DNA of 64,000 bases, from NCBI RefSeq assembly GCF_001611555.1, contig NZ_LSGP01000020.1, positions 280,001 to 344,000 on the forward strand. The letters run 5' to 3'. This stretch comes from Anaerosporomusa subterranea. GTDB taxonomy: Bacteria > Bacillota > Negativicutes > Sporomusales > Acetonemataceae. The position numbers and the translations under genes are program-made. Of the stretch, positions 17,829 through 26,870 are shown one piece after another. A model generated the notes under the pieces. The model made no database searches and was not told where the DNA came from. It saw only the letters and a program-made list of their open reading frames with translations. Position 1 is the stretch's first letter, and the number at the start of each line of letters is the position of its first letter.

Positions 17829-17872
17829 AAGTCCCGACTCGCCCTTGCCAGGGAGTCGGGACTTGGTTTTTT
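17829..17872 (+). terminator. Hairpin between peptidase and flavoprotein genes
   Basis: AAGTCCCGACTC (17829-17840) pairs with GAGTCGGGACTT (17853-17864). A run of six T follows on the plus strand. On the minus strand it lies just past the flavoprotein stop, so it may serve that gene, though the T-run is on the other side. Confidence 0.7.
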
Positions 17873-17903
17873 AAAGGCGCTTTGTAATTCTTTGTTGCAA
17901 AGC

Positions 17904-18536
17904 CTACTTTTTAAAGAATAGTTTATCCGCACTGACGGTCTCTGTCTTATCGCCGGAGGGGTCGCATTGCGCTAAAGCGTGCATAACTTTTGACATATTC
18001 TTTGCAAAATATTTCATGATTTCAATTCCTTCTAAGTCATTGTTGGCGTCCTTGGCGCCTCTGGCCCCGGCTACGCCGACATTCCAGTACATCGAGCCCG
18101 GAATGATCATGTCATTAATGAAATACCAGAGCAGAAGTTCACTGAATGCAAGTGTCTGCCCGGCCCGACGGGCGACAGTGACCGGAGCGCCAACCTTACC
18201 GGATAAGAGTCTGCCTGATCCGCGGCCTGAGAAGGTTGCTCGCTCCAAAAACGCAGAAACCAGCGAAGTGGTTCTTGAAACATAAACCGGAGAACCAACC
18301 AGGATACCGTCTGCTTGATACATCTTCTGAAAAACGACCTCAAAGTCGTCATCCTGCACGCAGGCTTTTTTCTCGAGGCAGCCATAGCAACCTGTGCAGG
18401 GGCGAATGGTAAGCCCCCGTAAGGATATAAACTCGGTTTCGATGCCTCGCTGTTCAAGTTCGTACAAGATAGTTTTCAGGTAAAATTCGGTGTTGCCGCC
18501 TTCGCGGGGAGAACCGCAAATGGCAATCGTCTTCAT
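17904..18536 (-). CDS. Iron-sulfur flavoprotein (Isf-type NADPH-dependent FMN reductase family)
   Basis: A 210-residue flavodoxin-like protein. The N-terminal ICGSPREGGNTEFYL binds FMN phosphate. The compact cysteine motif CTGCYGCLEKKAC (Cys 47, 50, 53, 59) matches the [4Fe-4S] site of archaeal and clostridial iron-sulfur flavoproteins, and ILVGSPVYVSRTTSLVSAFLER is typical. It would pass electrons from ferredoxin-like donors to an unknown acceptor, possibly in oxidative-stress defence. AGGAGG precedes the start. It lies 16 bases downstream of the sigma-54 activator gene in the same direction and may be cotranscribed with it. Confidence 0.85.
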   Translation of the reverse strand: MKTIAICGSPREGGNTEFYLKTILYELEQRGIETEFISLRGLTIRPCTGCYGCLEKKACVQDDDFEVVFQKMYQADGILVGSPVYVSRTTSLVSAFLERATFSGRGSGRLLSGKVGAPVTVARRAGQTLAFSELLLWYFINDMIIPGSMYWNVGVAGARGAKDANNDLEGIEIMKYFAKNMSKVMHALAQCDPSGDKTETVSADKLFFKK

Positions 18537-18552
18537 GTCACTTCCTCCTGTT

Positions 18553-19950
18553 CTACTCGATGCCGAATTTCTTTAGTTTCCGGTATAATCGCACCTTGGG
18601 TATTTGTAAATATTCAGCAGCCCTGATTTTATTGCCGCCGCAAAGCTCGATAGCGCGCCTGATCTCCTCGGCCTCAATACGCTGCAAGAGAGGGACGAGT
18701 CCTTCTTCTTCATGGGTCCGGGATTTGCGGATTTTAATGCTGCGGCGAATGTATTGTGGTATGTCAACAGGCTGCGCCACGCGACCTTCTGCCTCCAGCG
18801 CCGTTTTTTCCACCACATTGCGCAATTCGCGGATGTTACCCGGCCACTCGTAATGGGTCAGGGCAGTCATGCATTCGGGAGAAAAAGTTGCATATAAGCC
18901 GTTTTCTTGGTAAATCACGCCCAAAAAGTGATAAACCAGTTTAGGGATATCATCGCGTCGGTCCCGAAGTGGCGGTATCTTTAAGGACAGAACATTAAGC
19001 CGGTAAAAAAGATCGCTGCGGAAAGCGCCGCTTTCAATCAGTTTTTCTAAGTCTGCGTTAGTGGCGGCGATTACGCGTACGTTGATCCGCACACTGGTCT
19101 TGCCGCCCAGCCGTTCAAACTCTCTCTCCTGCAGAACTCGCAATATCTTGGCCTGCATGATATACGGCATATCGCCGACCTCATCTAAGAAAAGGGTTCC
19201 GCCGTCAGCTAGCTCGAATTTTCCTGGTTGCCCGCCCTTCTTCGCACCGGTGAAAGCTCCTTCCTCATAGCCAAATAGCTCTGATTCCAGTAAGGTTTCC
19301 GGAATGGCGGCACAGTTTACCCGGATGAAGGGGCCGGTCCGTCTGGCGCTCTCGTCGTGAATTGCGTGGGCAAATAGTTCTTTGCCCACGCCGCTTTCGC
19401 CCAGAATAAGCACGTTTGAGTTGGAGCGCGCGATGCGCTGCGCCTGTTCCTTACAGGCTTTGCTCTCAGGACTAACGCCAATGATATCGGCTAGGTGATA
19501 CTTGGTTTTATAGATTCGCTTATCTTGTTCATAATCTGCCAGTTTATCACGAAGCAGCTTGTTCTTTTCCGCTAATATATAAACTTCCTGTAAATCGCCA
19601 AACAAAATGATGCCGAGCGCACCAAGAATCTTCCCGTTGTCTATGACAGGTATGCGATGCACAATCGCTTCCCGTCCGTTGGCGAACGTGTGACGGTGGG
19701 CAGTTTCCGCTTTACCTGTTTTTAGGACGACCGGAAGGCGTGACGTAGGCTCGATCTCACTGATATGCTTGCCTTCCGCTTCGTGCGTCAGGCCAAAGTA
19801 ATCCAGCATCGCTTTGTTTAGCCGTACAATTCTGCCAGTCTCATCGACAAAGTTTATCCCTATCGGCATATGGTCAAAAATTTTAAATACATTGCCAACA
19901 AAGGTTGCTTCCAGTGCGTCTGAAGTCTTTGTATTACCGTCACAGTTCAT
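18553..19950 (-). CDS. Sigma-54-dependent transcriptional activator with PAS domain
   Basis: A 465-residue enhancer-binding protein. A PAS sensor spans residues 20-130 ([22 protein letters not shown]), followed by a coiled linker. The AAA+ core begins near residue 150, with Walker A GESGVGKE, the sigma-54 contact loop GAFTGA, and Walker [14 protein letters not shown] Fis-type helix-turn-helix lies at the C terminus ([26 protein letters not shown]). No receiver domain, so it senses a ligand directly. It sits directly downstream of a three-gene operon that has a near-consensus -24/-12 promoter, and very probably activates it. Confidence 0.93.
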   Translation of the reverse strand: MNCDGNTKTSDALEATFVGNVFKIFDHMPIGINFVDETGRIVRLNKAMLDYFGLTHEAEGKHISEIEPTSRLPVVLKTGKAETAHRHTFANGREAIVHRIPVIDNGKILGALGIILFGDLQEVYILAEKNKLLRDKLADYEQDKRIYKTKYHLADIIGVSPESKACKEQAQRIARSNSNVLILGESGVGKELFAHAIHDESARRTGPFIRVNCAAIPETLLESELFGYEEGAFTGAKKGGQPGKFELADGGTLFLDEVGDMPYIMQAKILRVLQEREFERLGGKTSVRINVRVIAATNADLEKLIESGAFRSDLFYRLNVLSLKIPPLRDRRDDIPKLVYHFLGVIYQENGLYATFSPECMTALTHYEWPGNIRELRNVVEKTALEAEGRVAQPVDIPQYIRRSIKIRKSRTHEEEGLVPLLQRIEAEEIRRAIELCGGNKIRAAEYLQIPKVRLYRKLKKFGIE

Positions 19951-20029
19951 GTTACCACTCCCATCTCCCTAATTTGTACCATATTATCAGAGAGACGTCC
20001 AGATGAAATATGGGCACGAGAGGTTCAGT

Positions 20030-21301
20030 CTACTCTGCGGCAATCGTCGGCATTACTACTTCTTTTTTCTTGTCTTTTACGAAGATAGCGACAATTAGGG
20101 CGGACAGCACAGCCGAGCCAATCACCACATTGAATCCGGCCACATAGTCACCGCCAAAGTAGTCGATCATGAAGCCAACAGCCATTGGCGCGATAAAACC
20201 GCCAAGCTGGCCACCGGTGTTGACAAAGCCTGTTCCCGATCCCATCAGGTGTTCCGGAATCATCAACACAGGCAATGACCAGATCGATCCCAGCGCCATG
20301 TATAAGAAGAAGGCGGCGACACATTGATAGATTTGCGCTTCTCCCATGTCAACCACGTTGAAAAACTTATATAGCGCGAAGGCGCCTAAAAGCTCAGAGA
20401 CAATGACTAAGAGTTTTCTGTTGTTGCGAAAATACTTGTCAGATAGCCAGCCGGAAAGTCCCATGCCGATCGTAGCGAAGAAAAAGGGGACAGAGGCCAT
20501 GACGCCAACCTTGACGAGAGACATACCGCGGGCCTTTGACAAGTAGGCTGGCAGCCAGGTCAGATAGCCATAGATAGTAATCGTTAACGCGAGGACGCTG
20601 ACGAATAATATCCAAATCGCCGGTGAAGCCATTAATTGGCCAAGAGTGGCTTTCTCCATCGCCTTGTCAGCATTTTTGGCATCGATTGCTTTCTCTGCCT
20701 CAAATTGCTCAATTTCACTTTTGCTAATGCCTTTGCACTCATAGGGTGTATTGCTGATGTAGCGCCAGGATAATAGGACACAGACAACGCCAAGTGCGCC
20801 CAGGATATAGAATACAGCCCGCCAGCCATAGGGCGCCAAAATTGGAGCGACAATCAGCGGTGTAAGCGCAGGCCCCAGTGCGACGGTCATCAAAATGACC
20901 GAGTTGGCGGTTGCCCGATCCTTTTTGCTGAACCAGTTACCGATCATCTTCCAGACCGGACCCGGGAAAACGCCCTCGCCGACACCGAACAGAAACCGTA
21001 TTACCAGCATCGCGCTGAGCGAAGACACCATGCCGGTGAAGGCCGTAAACAGTGACCACCAAGCTAAAGCGCCGGTGATAACCTTATGTGGCCCGATCTT
21101 ATCACTCAGCATGCCGCCCGGCATTTGGAACAACGCATAACCTGCAAAAAAGGCGCTCATGATTGTTCCGACAGTGGTAGCCGAAAATCCCAGGTCTTGC
21201 ATCATGCTCGGCACCGCCATGCTAATCGCCATGCGATCGAGCCAGGCAACGAGATAACAGAAGATTACCACTGCGCCTACTTTGTATTTGGCATTCATCA
21301 T
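20030..21301 (-). CDS. MFS transporter, anion:cation symporter (ACS)-like
   Basis: A 423-residue permease with 12 predicted hydrophobic segments. The motif-A sequence GGMLSDKIGPHKV between segments 2 and 3 and the RFLFGVGEGVFPGPVWKMIGNWF stretch resemble the ACS family of organic-acid and hexuronate transporters. GGGAGGG precedes a tandem ATGATG; either may start. It is the third gene of the sigma-54 operon, 27 bases after the CoA-transferase, so it probably imports the operon's acid substrate. The substrate cannot be read from the sequence. Confidence 0.88.
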   Translation of the reverse strand: MMNAKYKVGAVVIFCYLVAWLDRMAISMAVPSMMQDLGFSATTVGTIMSAFFAGYALFQMPGGMLSDKIGPHKVITGALAWWSLFTAFTGMVSSLSAMLVIRFLFGVGEGVFPGPVWKMIGNWFSKKDRATANSVILMTVALGPALTPLIVAPILAPYGWRAVFYILGALGVVCVLLSWRYISNTPYECKGISKSEIEQFEAEKAIDAKNADKAMEKATLGQLMASPAIWILFVSVLALTITIYGYLTWLPAYLSKARGMSLVKVGVMASVPFFFATIGMGLSGWLSDKYFRNNRKLLVIVSELLGAFALYKFFNVVDMGEAQIYQCVAAFFLYMALGSIWSLPVLMIPEHLMGSGTGFVNTGGQLGGFIAPMAVGFMIDYFGGDYVAGFNVVIGSAVLSALIVAIFVKDKKKEVVMPTIAAE

Positions 21302-21328
21302 ATACCCTCCCTTAAGTTATCTTACTGA

Positions 21329-22624
21329 TTACCAAAGAGCCAGCCGCTTTGCTTCTTCTGTCAGCATATCGCAGAAATTCGGGTGGGCAATGCCAATCAG
21401 CCGTTTAACCCGTTCCGCGATATTTGTTCCGCGCAGATGGGCAATGCCGTATTCTGTAATCACATAATCCACATCATTGCGTGAGATCGAGACTGTCGCG
21501 CCTGGAGTCAATAGCGGAACAATCGAAGATATAGTGTCATTCTTAGCGGTAGAGTACAAGGTCATAATCGACTTGCCGCCTGCGGATTTTTGCGCACCTA
21601 TTGCCGTATCGGCAGCGCCGCCTGTGCCGCTGTATTGTCTGTGTCCGATTGACTCAGAGCAGCATTGGCCAAACAAATCCACCTGTAAAGTCGTGTTGAT
21701 GGAAGTCATTTTATGATTTTTGCCGACTATTGCCGGGTCATTGACAAGACCGCCCCGCTGTAGTTCAACGGAGGGATTGTTATCGATGAAATCGTACAAT
21801 TTCTGAGAACCAAAGCAAAAGGTGGCGACAATCTTGTCTTTCCATAGAGTTTTGCGTTTGCCGGTGACCACGCCAGCTTCGACTAGGTCAACGATTGGAT
21901 CTGATAACATTTCCGTATGTACGCCAAGGTCCTTTTTCTCGGTCAAGTAGAGGGCGGCGGCGTTTGAAATTCCGCCAATGCCGAGTTGGATAGTGGCGCC
22001 ATCTTCAACAAGACTGGCCACATACTGTCCAATGACCTTATCCTTCTCGCTGGGCACAATCACCGGCAAAGCAGGGAGAGGTCTGCTATTTTCAACAACA
22101 AAATCCACATCGCGCAGATGAACCTGCGTATCGCCATGTACCCGCGGCAGGTTTTCGTTGACTTCGAGAATCACCAAATCTGCTTCCTCAATGGCTTCTT
22201 TTTCGTAGGTTAAACTTAATGACAGATTGAAGTAGCCGTATTTATCCGGAGGCGTCGCCGTGCCGAAGAAAATGTTTGGTTTGCGTACAGTCAGCCGCTT
22301 TTGGATGGCATTATGCAAATGACAAGGATTATACGAAGCCGTTCCCTGGTCGTGGACCTTGCGGCATCCGGCGCCGTGATACCAGGTGTTTGCTACGAAG
22401 TGGCCCTTCATTTCCGGCTTCATGTAAAAATCGTACTCGCCAAGCGGCAAGGTCATCACCACCGATACGCCAGTAACCCGTTCTTTGGCCAGATGCAGTT
22501 TATTTAAAATACCCGGCGGTTCGGCCGGTCCCAACGGGATTACCACATCGTCGTTGCTATGCACCTTTTGGACAGCCTCTTCAATGCTAATCAATTTTTG
22601 CTTATACAGTTCTTGATATTGCAT
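21329..22624 (-). CDS. Acetyl-CoA hydrolase/transferase family CoA-transferase
   Basis: A 431-residue protein of the family that includes 4-hydroxybutyrate and butyryl-CoA:acetate CoA-transferases. The GVHTEMLSDPIVDLVE segment near residue 235 contains the probable catalytic glutamate, and the C-terminal VITEYGIAHLRGTNIAERV is a family signature. A GGAGG 9 bases upstream of the ATG at 22624 decides the start; the open frame continues seven codons further. It is the middle gene of the sigma-54 operon and should activate an imported acid as a CoA ester. The exact acid is not known. Confidence 0.88.
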   Translation of the reverse strand: MQYQELYKQKLISIEEAVQKVHSNDDVVIPLGPAEPPGILNKLHLAKERVTGVSVVMTLPLGEYDFYMKPEMKGHFVANTWYHGAGCRKVHDQGTASYNPCHLHNAIQKRLTVRKPNIFFGTATPPDKYGYFNLSLSLTYEKEAIEEADLVILEVNENLPRVHGDTQVHLRDVDFVVENSRPLPALPVIVPSEKDKVIGQYVASLVEDGATIQLGIGGISNAAALYLTEKKDLGVHTEMLSDPIVDLVEAGVVTGKRKTLWKDKIVATFCFGSQKLYDFIDNNPSVELQRGGLVNDPAIVGKNHKMTSINTTLQVDLFGQCCSESIGHRQYSGTGGAADTAIGAQKSAGGKSIMTLYSTAKNDTISSIVPLLTPGATVSISRNDVDYVITEYGIAHLRGTNIAERVKRLIGIAHPNFCDMLTEEAKRLALW

Positions 22625-22654
22625 GAGCAAAATCCTCCTTTGCAAGTAACTGCA

Positions 22655-23677
22655 TCAAATTTTTCCCCAGCGGATTACGGTGGCAGCGAAAGCGTAACCG
22701 GTTCCCGCCCCCAGGAAAACCACATGCGAACCTTCGGTTATCTTGCCATCGCGCAAGCCCATTTCCAGACCGATGATCTGGTCGGCATGACCGCAATGTC
22801 CATATTGTTGAAGATAAGAACCCTGATCTGGCCGCAGACCGAGTTCAGCCATGACTGCTTTATAACCTTTGGGATTGATGTGAACTGGGCAGACATAACC
22901 GACATCACTGAGTGTCAAGCCGCTCTTGTTCACCGCTTGGCGAACTACTCCGGTGAAGGATGGTAGAGAATGTTCAGCTAGACGCTGCTTCATTCCCTCC
23001 GGATCGGTAACGACGATTTTCCACCCCTGATTGTCAATATCTTCATGGGTCAGAGGATGTCGAGTGCCGCCGCGGACAGACAGAACATCGTTGCACATCG
23101 AATTGGCGGTAATAATATGGCTTTCGAGGACTTGGTTTTCCGGCCAATCCCGCTTTAGCAGCATTGCTAGCCCTCCAGGAGCCATATCGAACATGAAGGA
23201 CTGCTCAGGTCGGGCATAATCGATGAGGTAACAATTCGTATTGCCGCCTGCAATTAAAATCGTTTTGATTTCTGGATTAGCGATCATCAAGTCTTTTGCT
23301 ACTTTTAACGCCAGGGGTGTTCCGGCACAGCGCAGAGCCAGGTCGAATGCCCAAGCTCCAGTAGCGCCGATCGCCTGCTGGACAGCGATGGCGGCAGTCC
23401 AACATACATACTCCTTATAATCCTCCCCAGCCCAAAGCACCAGATCAATCTCTTCCGGTCCGATACCGGATTTTGCGATACATTGTTGAGCTGCCTTTAT
23501 TCCCATGGCAACGGCGTGATCGTCCGGACCGCCTAGCGGTTTTTTGTCAAAACCCAGCTTTTCTTTAATAACATTTGCCGGAATGTTGATTTGCGGCGAT
23601 AGTTCTTCAGCTGTGATATACTGCTTGGGCAGATACAGTCCCCAGCTGACTAAGCCAACTTGAACATCGAGTTTCAC
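22655..23677 (-). CDS. 3-oxoacyl-ACP synthase III-like (thiolase fold) protein
   Basis: A 340-residue KAS III-like protein. The nucleophile is Cys117 in FDLALRCAGTPLALKV, and a histidine lies at 266 in VCPVHINPKGYKAV, where FabH has HQAN. The asparagine of the FabH Cys-His-Asn triad is not found in the expected GNTSAAS-type loop; the segment reads YGHCGHADQ (about 292-299). So it is not a standard fatty-acid FabH. It starts with GTG after AGGAGG and is the first gene of the sigma-54 operon. Together with a CoA-transferase it may make or break a 3-oxoacyl-CoA bond; this is inference. Confidence 0.82.
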   Translation of the reverse strand: MKLDVQVGLVSWGLYLPKQYITAEELSPQINIPANVIKEKLGFDKKPLGGPDDHAVAMGIKAAQQCIAKSGIGPEEIDLVLWAGEDYKEYVCWTAAIAVQQAIGATGAWAFDLALRCAGTPLALKVAKDLMIANPEIKTILIAGGNTNCYLIDYARPEQSFMFDMAPGGLAMLLKRDWPENQVLESHIITANSMCNDVLSVRGGTRHPLTHEDIDNQGWKIVVTDPEGMKQRLAEHSLPSFTGVVRQAVNKSGLTLSDVGYVCPVHINPKGYKAVMAELGLRPDQGSYLQQYGHCGHADQIIGLEMGLRDGKITEGSHVVFLGAGTGYAFAATVIRWGKI

Positions 23678-23709
23678 AAGTAAAACCTCCTGTAACCTAA
23701 CATGGAATC

Positions 23710-23731
23710 AATCGAGTTGCGCAACTCGATT
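23710..23731. repeat. Perfect 22-bp palindrome at the sigma-54 start site
   Basis: Arms 23710-23720 and 23721-23731 are exact reverse complements (AATCGAGTTGC). The predicted transcript start, about 12 bases past the -12 element, falls at about 23730, so the palindrome would be the first bases of the mRNA. It could be an operator or a 5' stabilising hairpin. Confidence 0.8.
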
Positions 23732-23740
23732 CTTTTTATA

Positions 23741-23755
23741 GCAAAAAATGTGCCA
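23741..23755 (-). promoter_or_regulatory. Sigma-54 (-24/-12) promoter
   Basis: On the minus strand TGGCAC, five bases, then TTGC: an exact match to the core sigma-54 consensus spacing. It lies 64 bases upstream of the KAS III-like gene and matches the presence of a sigma-54 activator gene two kilobases downstream. Confidence 0.9.
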
Positions 23756-23810
23756 ACTGGCACATGAGCAACTGACGCTATTAAACAAGTCTATACAGAC
23801 TTTGTTGGCC

Positions 23811-24036
23811 TGTAACATTTTGTTCCAAATCTGGCGTGGATGCAGAGAATGACGAAGTTTCATTTTGTTACTAGAGAATCATTTTGGTCCTAGTAGATTT
23901 TGCTTATATAGTCCAGGGAAAGGTAAGGTTCTTTATTCGCGAGATTTTGTTACGATTTGATACTAGTGTTTGATTTATCCAAATAATCTGTATATTAGTG
24001 GAATGTAACAAAATGATACTAGTTTCGTTTTGTTAC
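23811..24036. promoter_or_regulatory. Cluster of repeated upstream activator sites
   Basis: TTTTGTTAC-like sequences recur at 23811-23825, 23862-23874, 23880-23893 (weaker), 23944-23966, and as an inverted pair GTAACAAAA at 24005-24013 with TTTTGTTAC at 24028-24036. Several are followed by GATACTAG or CTAG. They lie about 60-290 bases upstream of the -24/-12 promoter, the distance expected for enhancer sites of a sigma-54 activator. The remaining 24040-24290 holds no recognised feature. Confidence 0.75.
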
Positions 24037-24298
24037 TGAAAATAATAATAAAAGTCCCGAAAAATATTGCGTTTCGGAACTTTTATAAAGTATTTATTTT
24101 CGTGTATCTGCTCTTTGAGTCGGTATCAGAGACGAGGTTGATCGACAAAAAAATAAACTCACCCCCAATAGGTGATGAGTTTTACTGACACAGTTTTGAA
24201 TTTCCTACTACACAGTTATATTGGTAATAAGATACACTCGCGACTTCACGATGGATGGAGGCAGGATAATGAAAAAGCTGTTTCTCGTTGTAGTGTAT

Positions 24299-24337
24299 AA
24301 AAAAATCCCGGACGCAGTACTGCGCCGGGATTTTTTC
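24299..24337 (-). terminator. Terminator of the DASS transporter gene
   Basis: Long stem with AAAATCCCGG and CGCAGT on one side and ACTGCG and CCGGGATTTT on the other, flanked by A-run and T-run, so it can work in both directions. It abuts the stop of the minus-strand transporter gene. Confidence 0.85.
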
Positions 24338-24343
24338 ACGTAA

Positions 24344-25843
24344 TTACACCAATCCCAGCCAACGCCAGTAAGTAGCGCCTAACAGTAAGATCAGCAGATA
24401 GGCGATAATCGTAAGCGGGATGCCAGTCTTGACAAAGTCCTTGACTTCAAAGGTTTCAGTGCCATAGGCGATCATGTTCTGCGGCGCGTTGACCGGTAAA
24501 ATGAAACCGAAGCTAACCACATATTGCAGAATCATGGTCATACCGACAATGTTAATGCCAGGAGTTTGAATGCTTTGTAAGACTGAGATGACAATCGGAA
24601 TCATGGCAGACGCCAAGGCGGTGGCACTGGCAAAGCCCATGTGGATAATGATCAAAAACGCGGCTAATACGCCGAGTATGACTAGTGCGGGCATGGTTTG
24701 CAGACCAAAGGTCGTAACGAACAGCTTAGCTAGCCAGGCAGCGGCTTTGGTTGATAGTAGCGCCGACCCCAGGCTGATGCCTACGCCGAACAGGATCACT
24801 GTACCCCAGGGAATCTTTGCCTGGGCATCTTTCCAGTTCATGACCCCAATACCGGGTGTCAGCATAAGCGCAATTGCCACAATGGTGGTAGAAGATGTGT
24901 CAAACGGATGGAGAACCTTTTCTGTTGACCAGAAGAATAATAGTGCCAGGGAGATAGCCATCAATTTCTTTTCACTTGCCTTCATGGGGCCGAGTTCAGC
25001 GAGTGAGCGACTGACGGCTTCTTGTCCACCGGCGATCTCATCCATTTCCGGTGGCATAACTTTTAACAGCACATAATAAAGAACAGCTGACATGATAATG
25101 GCAAAGGGAGCGGCAGCAATAAACCATTCCAGCCAAGTAATGTTCTTGCCGAGAATTTTTTCAATGAAACCGATCGCAACCATATTTTGCGCTGCAGCTG
25201 TCTTGATACCCACATTCCAAATGCTGTCCGCCTGGGCGGTGGCGATCATCATGACACCGGCGAATTTGCTTTTTTTGTCTACGCCAAAGGCAGTAATGAT
25301 ACCGAGGACGATAGGAACCAAACAGGATACACGGGCAGTGGTGCTGGGAACGAAGAAGCTGAGTAAAAAGCCGACGAAAATGACACCTGCCAATACCCGG
25401 TTTGTCCGGGCACCGATCTTGGAAAGAACGAACAAGGCAATCCGCTTATCAAGGCCGGTTAGCATCATGGCGGCGGCGATAAATAAGGCGCCAGCTACCA
25501 AAGTATGAGCCGTGTTGCTAAACCCAGCGATCGCCATCTGTAATCCCTTAGCGGTGCCATAAAGTACCTTAGGGTTGGCGACATCAGGTGACATGCCGAC
25601 GAGAAATGCCATTAAAGCGGTAATAATGGCGGCGCTGGTAGGATAACTGATGCAATCTGTCATCCAAACAATAACCGAAAATAGCAAAATACCAAGCATT
25701 ACTTTGCCGGCTACTGGTAAGTCGGCGGGAGTGGGCATGACGAGTATGGCGACTAGAGCAAGCAGACCAAGGATGAGGCCGTACCGTTTGGCTAGAGACT
25801 CTTGTTGGATAGGCGGGCTAGCAGCTGTTTTGACACTTTGCAT
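24344..25843 (-). CDS. DASS/SLC13-family anion transporter
   Basis: A 499-residue membrane protein with about 12-14 hydrophobic segments, of the divalent-anion:sodium symporter family (relatives carry citrate, tartrate, succinate or malate). It has duplicated inverted halves, with SFFVPSTTARVSCLVPIVLG in the first half and the PVNAPQNMIAYG segment in the second matching the substrate and sodium sites. AAAGGAGAGG precedes the start. It is a single gene, followed by a terminator, and next to it lies a LytS/LytT pair transcribed in the same direction, which may control it. Confidence 0.9.
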   Translation of the reverse strand: MQSVKTAASPPIQQESLAKRYGLILGLLALVAILVMPTPADLPVAGKVMLGILLFSVIVWMTDCISYPTSAAIITALMAFLVGMSPDVANPKVLYGTAKGLQMAIAGFSNTAHTLVAGALFIAAAMMLTGLDKRIALFVLSKIGARTNRVLAGVIFVGFLLSFFVPSTTARVSCLVPIVLGIITAFGVDKKSKFAGVMMIATAQADSIWNVGIKTAAAQNMVAIGFIEKILGKNITWLEWFIAAAPFAIIMSAVLYYVLLKVMPPEMDEIAGGQEAVSRSLAELGPMKASEKKLMAISLALLFFWSTEKVLHPFDTSSTTIVAIALMLTPGIGVMNWKDAQAKIPWGTVILFGVGISLGSALLSTKAAAWLAKLFVTTFGLQTMPALVILGVLAAFLIIIHMGFASATALASAMIPIVISVLQSIQTPGINIVGMTMILQYVVSFGFILPVNAPQNMIAYGTETFEVKDFVKTGIPLTIIAYLLILLLGATYWRWLGLV

Positions 25844-26141
25844 GCGAATCCTCTCCTTTATGAAATTATAAGGAATATTCGCATTTATAATATAATCCTG
25901 ACTCTACTCGCGGCAACAGAATCTGTCCGAGGTGGATAAATTGGTGACTGATGTGTTGGTTTTGGCAACTGAATAGCAATAAGAAAAACCTCAGACGGGC
26001 AGTCTTTGGAGGACAGAGATGGTTTCTGAACCGCGTCGCAGTGCGCTATCGACTGTTGCGTTTTGGCGGTTCAATACATTGTTGCTTGTTTTAATCTCAA
26101 AAGACTTAAAAATTTTATATTCTATAAAGAAAAAGCTTGCT

Positions 26142-26870
26142 CTATGGCAAGCCCACTCGGCATTTCAGTTCTTTAGTTTTGTTGCGACTGACTGGGATCT
26201 CAGTTGTTTGAATATCCTCCATGCGCAACAGATAGGAGCCGTGAAACCAGGGAACAATTTCGCCGATTTTATCGAGGTTGACTAGATATTGGCGGTGAAC
26301 CCGCAAAAAAGATTGCTCAGGCAGCAGATTCTCAATCTCCTGGATCGTCAAGCTAGAGGTATATTCCTCCCCCTTTGTGCGGATATAAACCTCTTTGTCT
26401 TTCACATAGACAAAGACAATTTCCGGCAGATCCAGAGGAATGTACTTGCCGTTTTTTGTGACGCAAAAACGGCTCACAGCCAATTTCTGCCGGACATTTA
26501 TTCTTTCGCCGATGGCTCTTGCTTTCTCTAGTACCTTCTTCAAGCTCGTCTCAGTTATCGGTTTGGTGATATAGCCAATTGCCGGCGTTTCGAAAGCCGC
26601 CAGTGCGTGTTCGGGAAACGCAGTACAGAAGACAATTAGCGGCGGCCGTTGTAGTGAAGTTAGTTTTTGGGCAAAATCGAGACCTGACATTCCCGGCATT
26701 TGAATATCTAAAAAGATGAGGTCGCACGCATTCTTCATCAGGTAAGACATAGCTTCGAGCGCATTTGTAAATTTTGCGGCAATCTCAATGTCGCGTTCTC
26801 TCTTTAGCAAATACTCAATTTCATCGCAGATTGGCAACTCATCATCAACGATAATGGTTTTAACTCGCAT
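26142..26870 (-). CDS. LytTR-type response regulator
   Basis: A 242-residue response regulator. A receiver domain (residues 1-120) has acidic residues VDDE near residue 8 and the phospho-acceptor aspartate in LIFLDIQMPGMSG. A LytTR DNA-binding domain fills about residues 140-240 (FVYVKDKEVYIRTKGEEY; FLRVHRQYLVNL). The ATG at 26870 lies inside the end of the kinase gene, an 11-base overlap, with AGAGGTGG upstream. It works with the adjacent sensor kinase, and the nearest downstream gene is the DASS transporter, a plausible target. Confidence 0.93.
   Translation of the reverse strand: MRVKTIIVDDELPICDEIEYLLKRERDIEIAAKFTNALEAMSYLMKNACDLIFLDIQMPGMSGLDFAQKLTSLQRPPLIVFCTAFPEHALAAFETPAIGYITKPITETSLKKVLEKARAIGERINVRQKLAVSRFCVTKNGKYIPLDLPEIVFVYVKDKEVYIRTKGEEYTSSLTIQEIENLLPEQSFLRVHRQYLVNLDKIGEIVPWFHGSYLLRMEDIQTTEIPVSRNKTKELKCRVGLP

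Noticed and set aside
24269-24343. 24-codon frame starting ATGAAAAAGCTG after GGAGG, ending at the DASS terminator
   Set aside because: It has a good ribosome site, but most of it lies inside the bidirectional terminator, so the coding match is likely to be chance or the stub of a lost gene.
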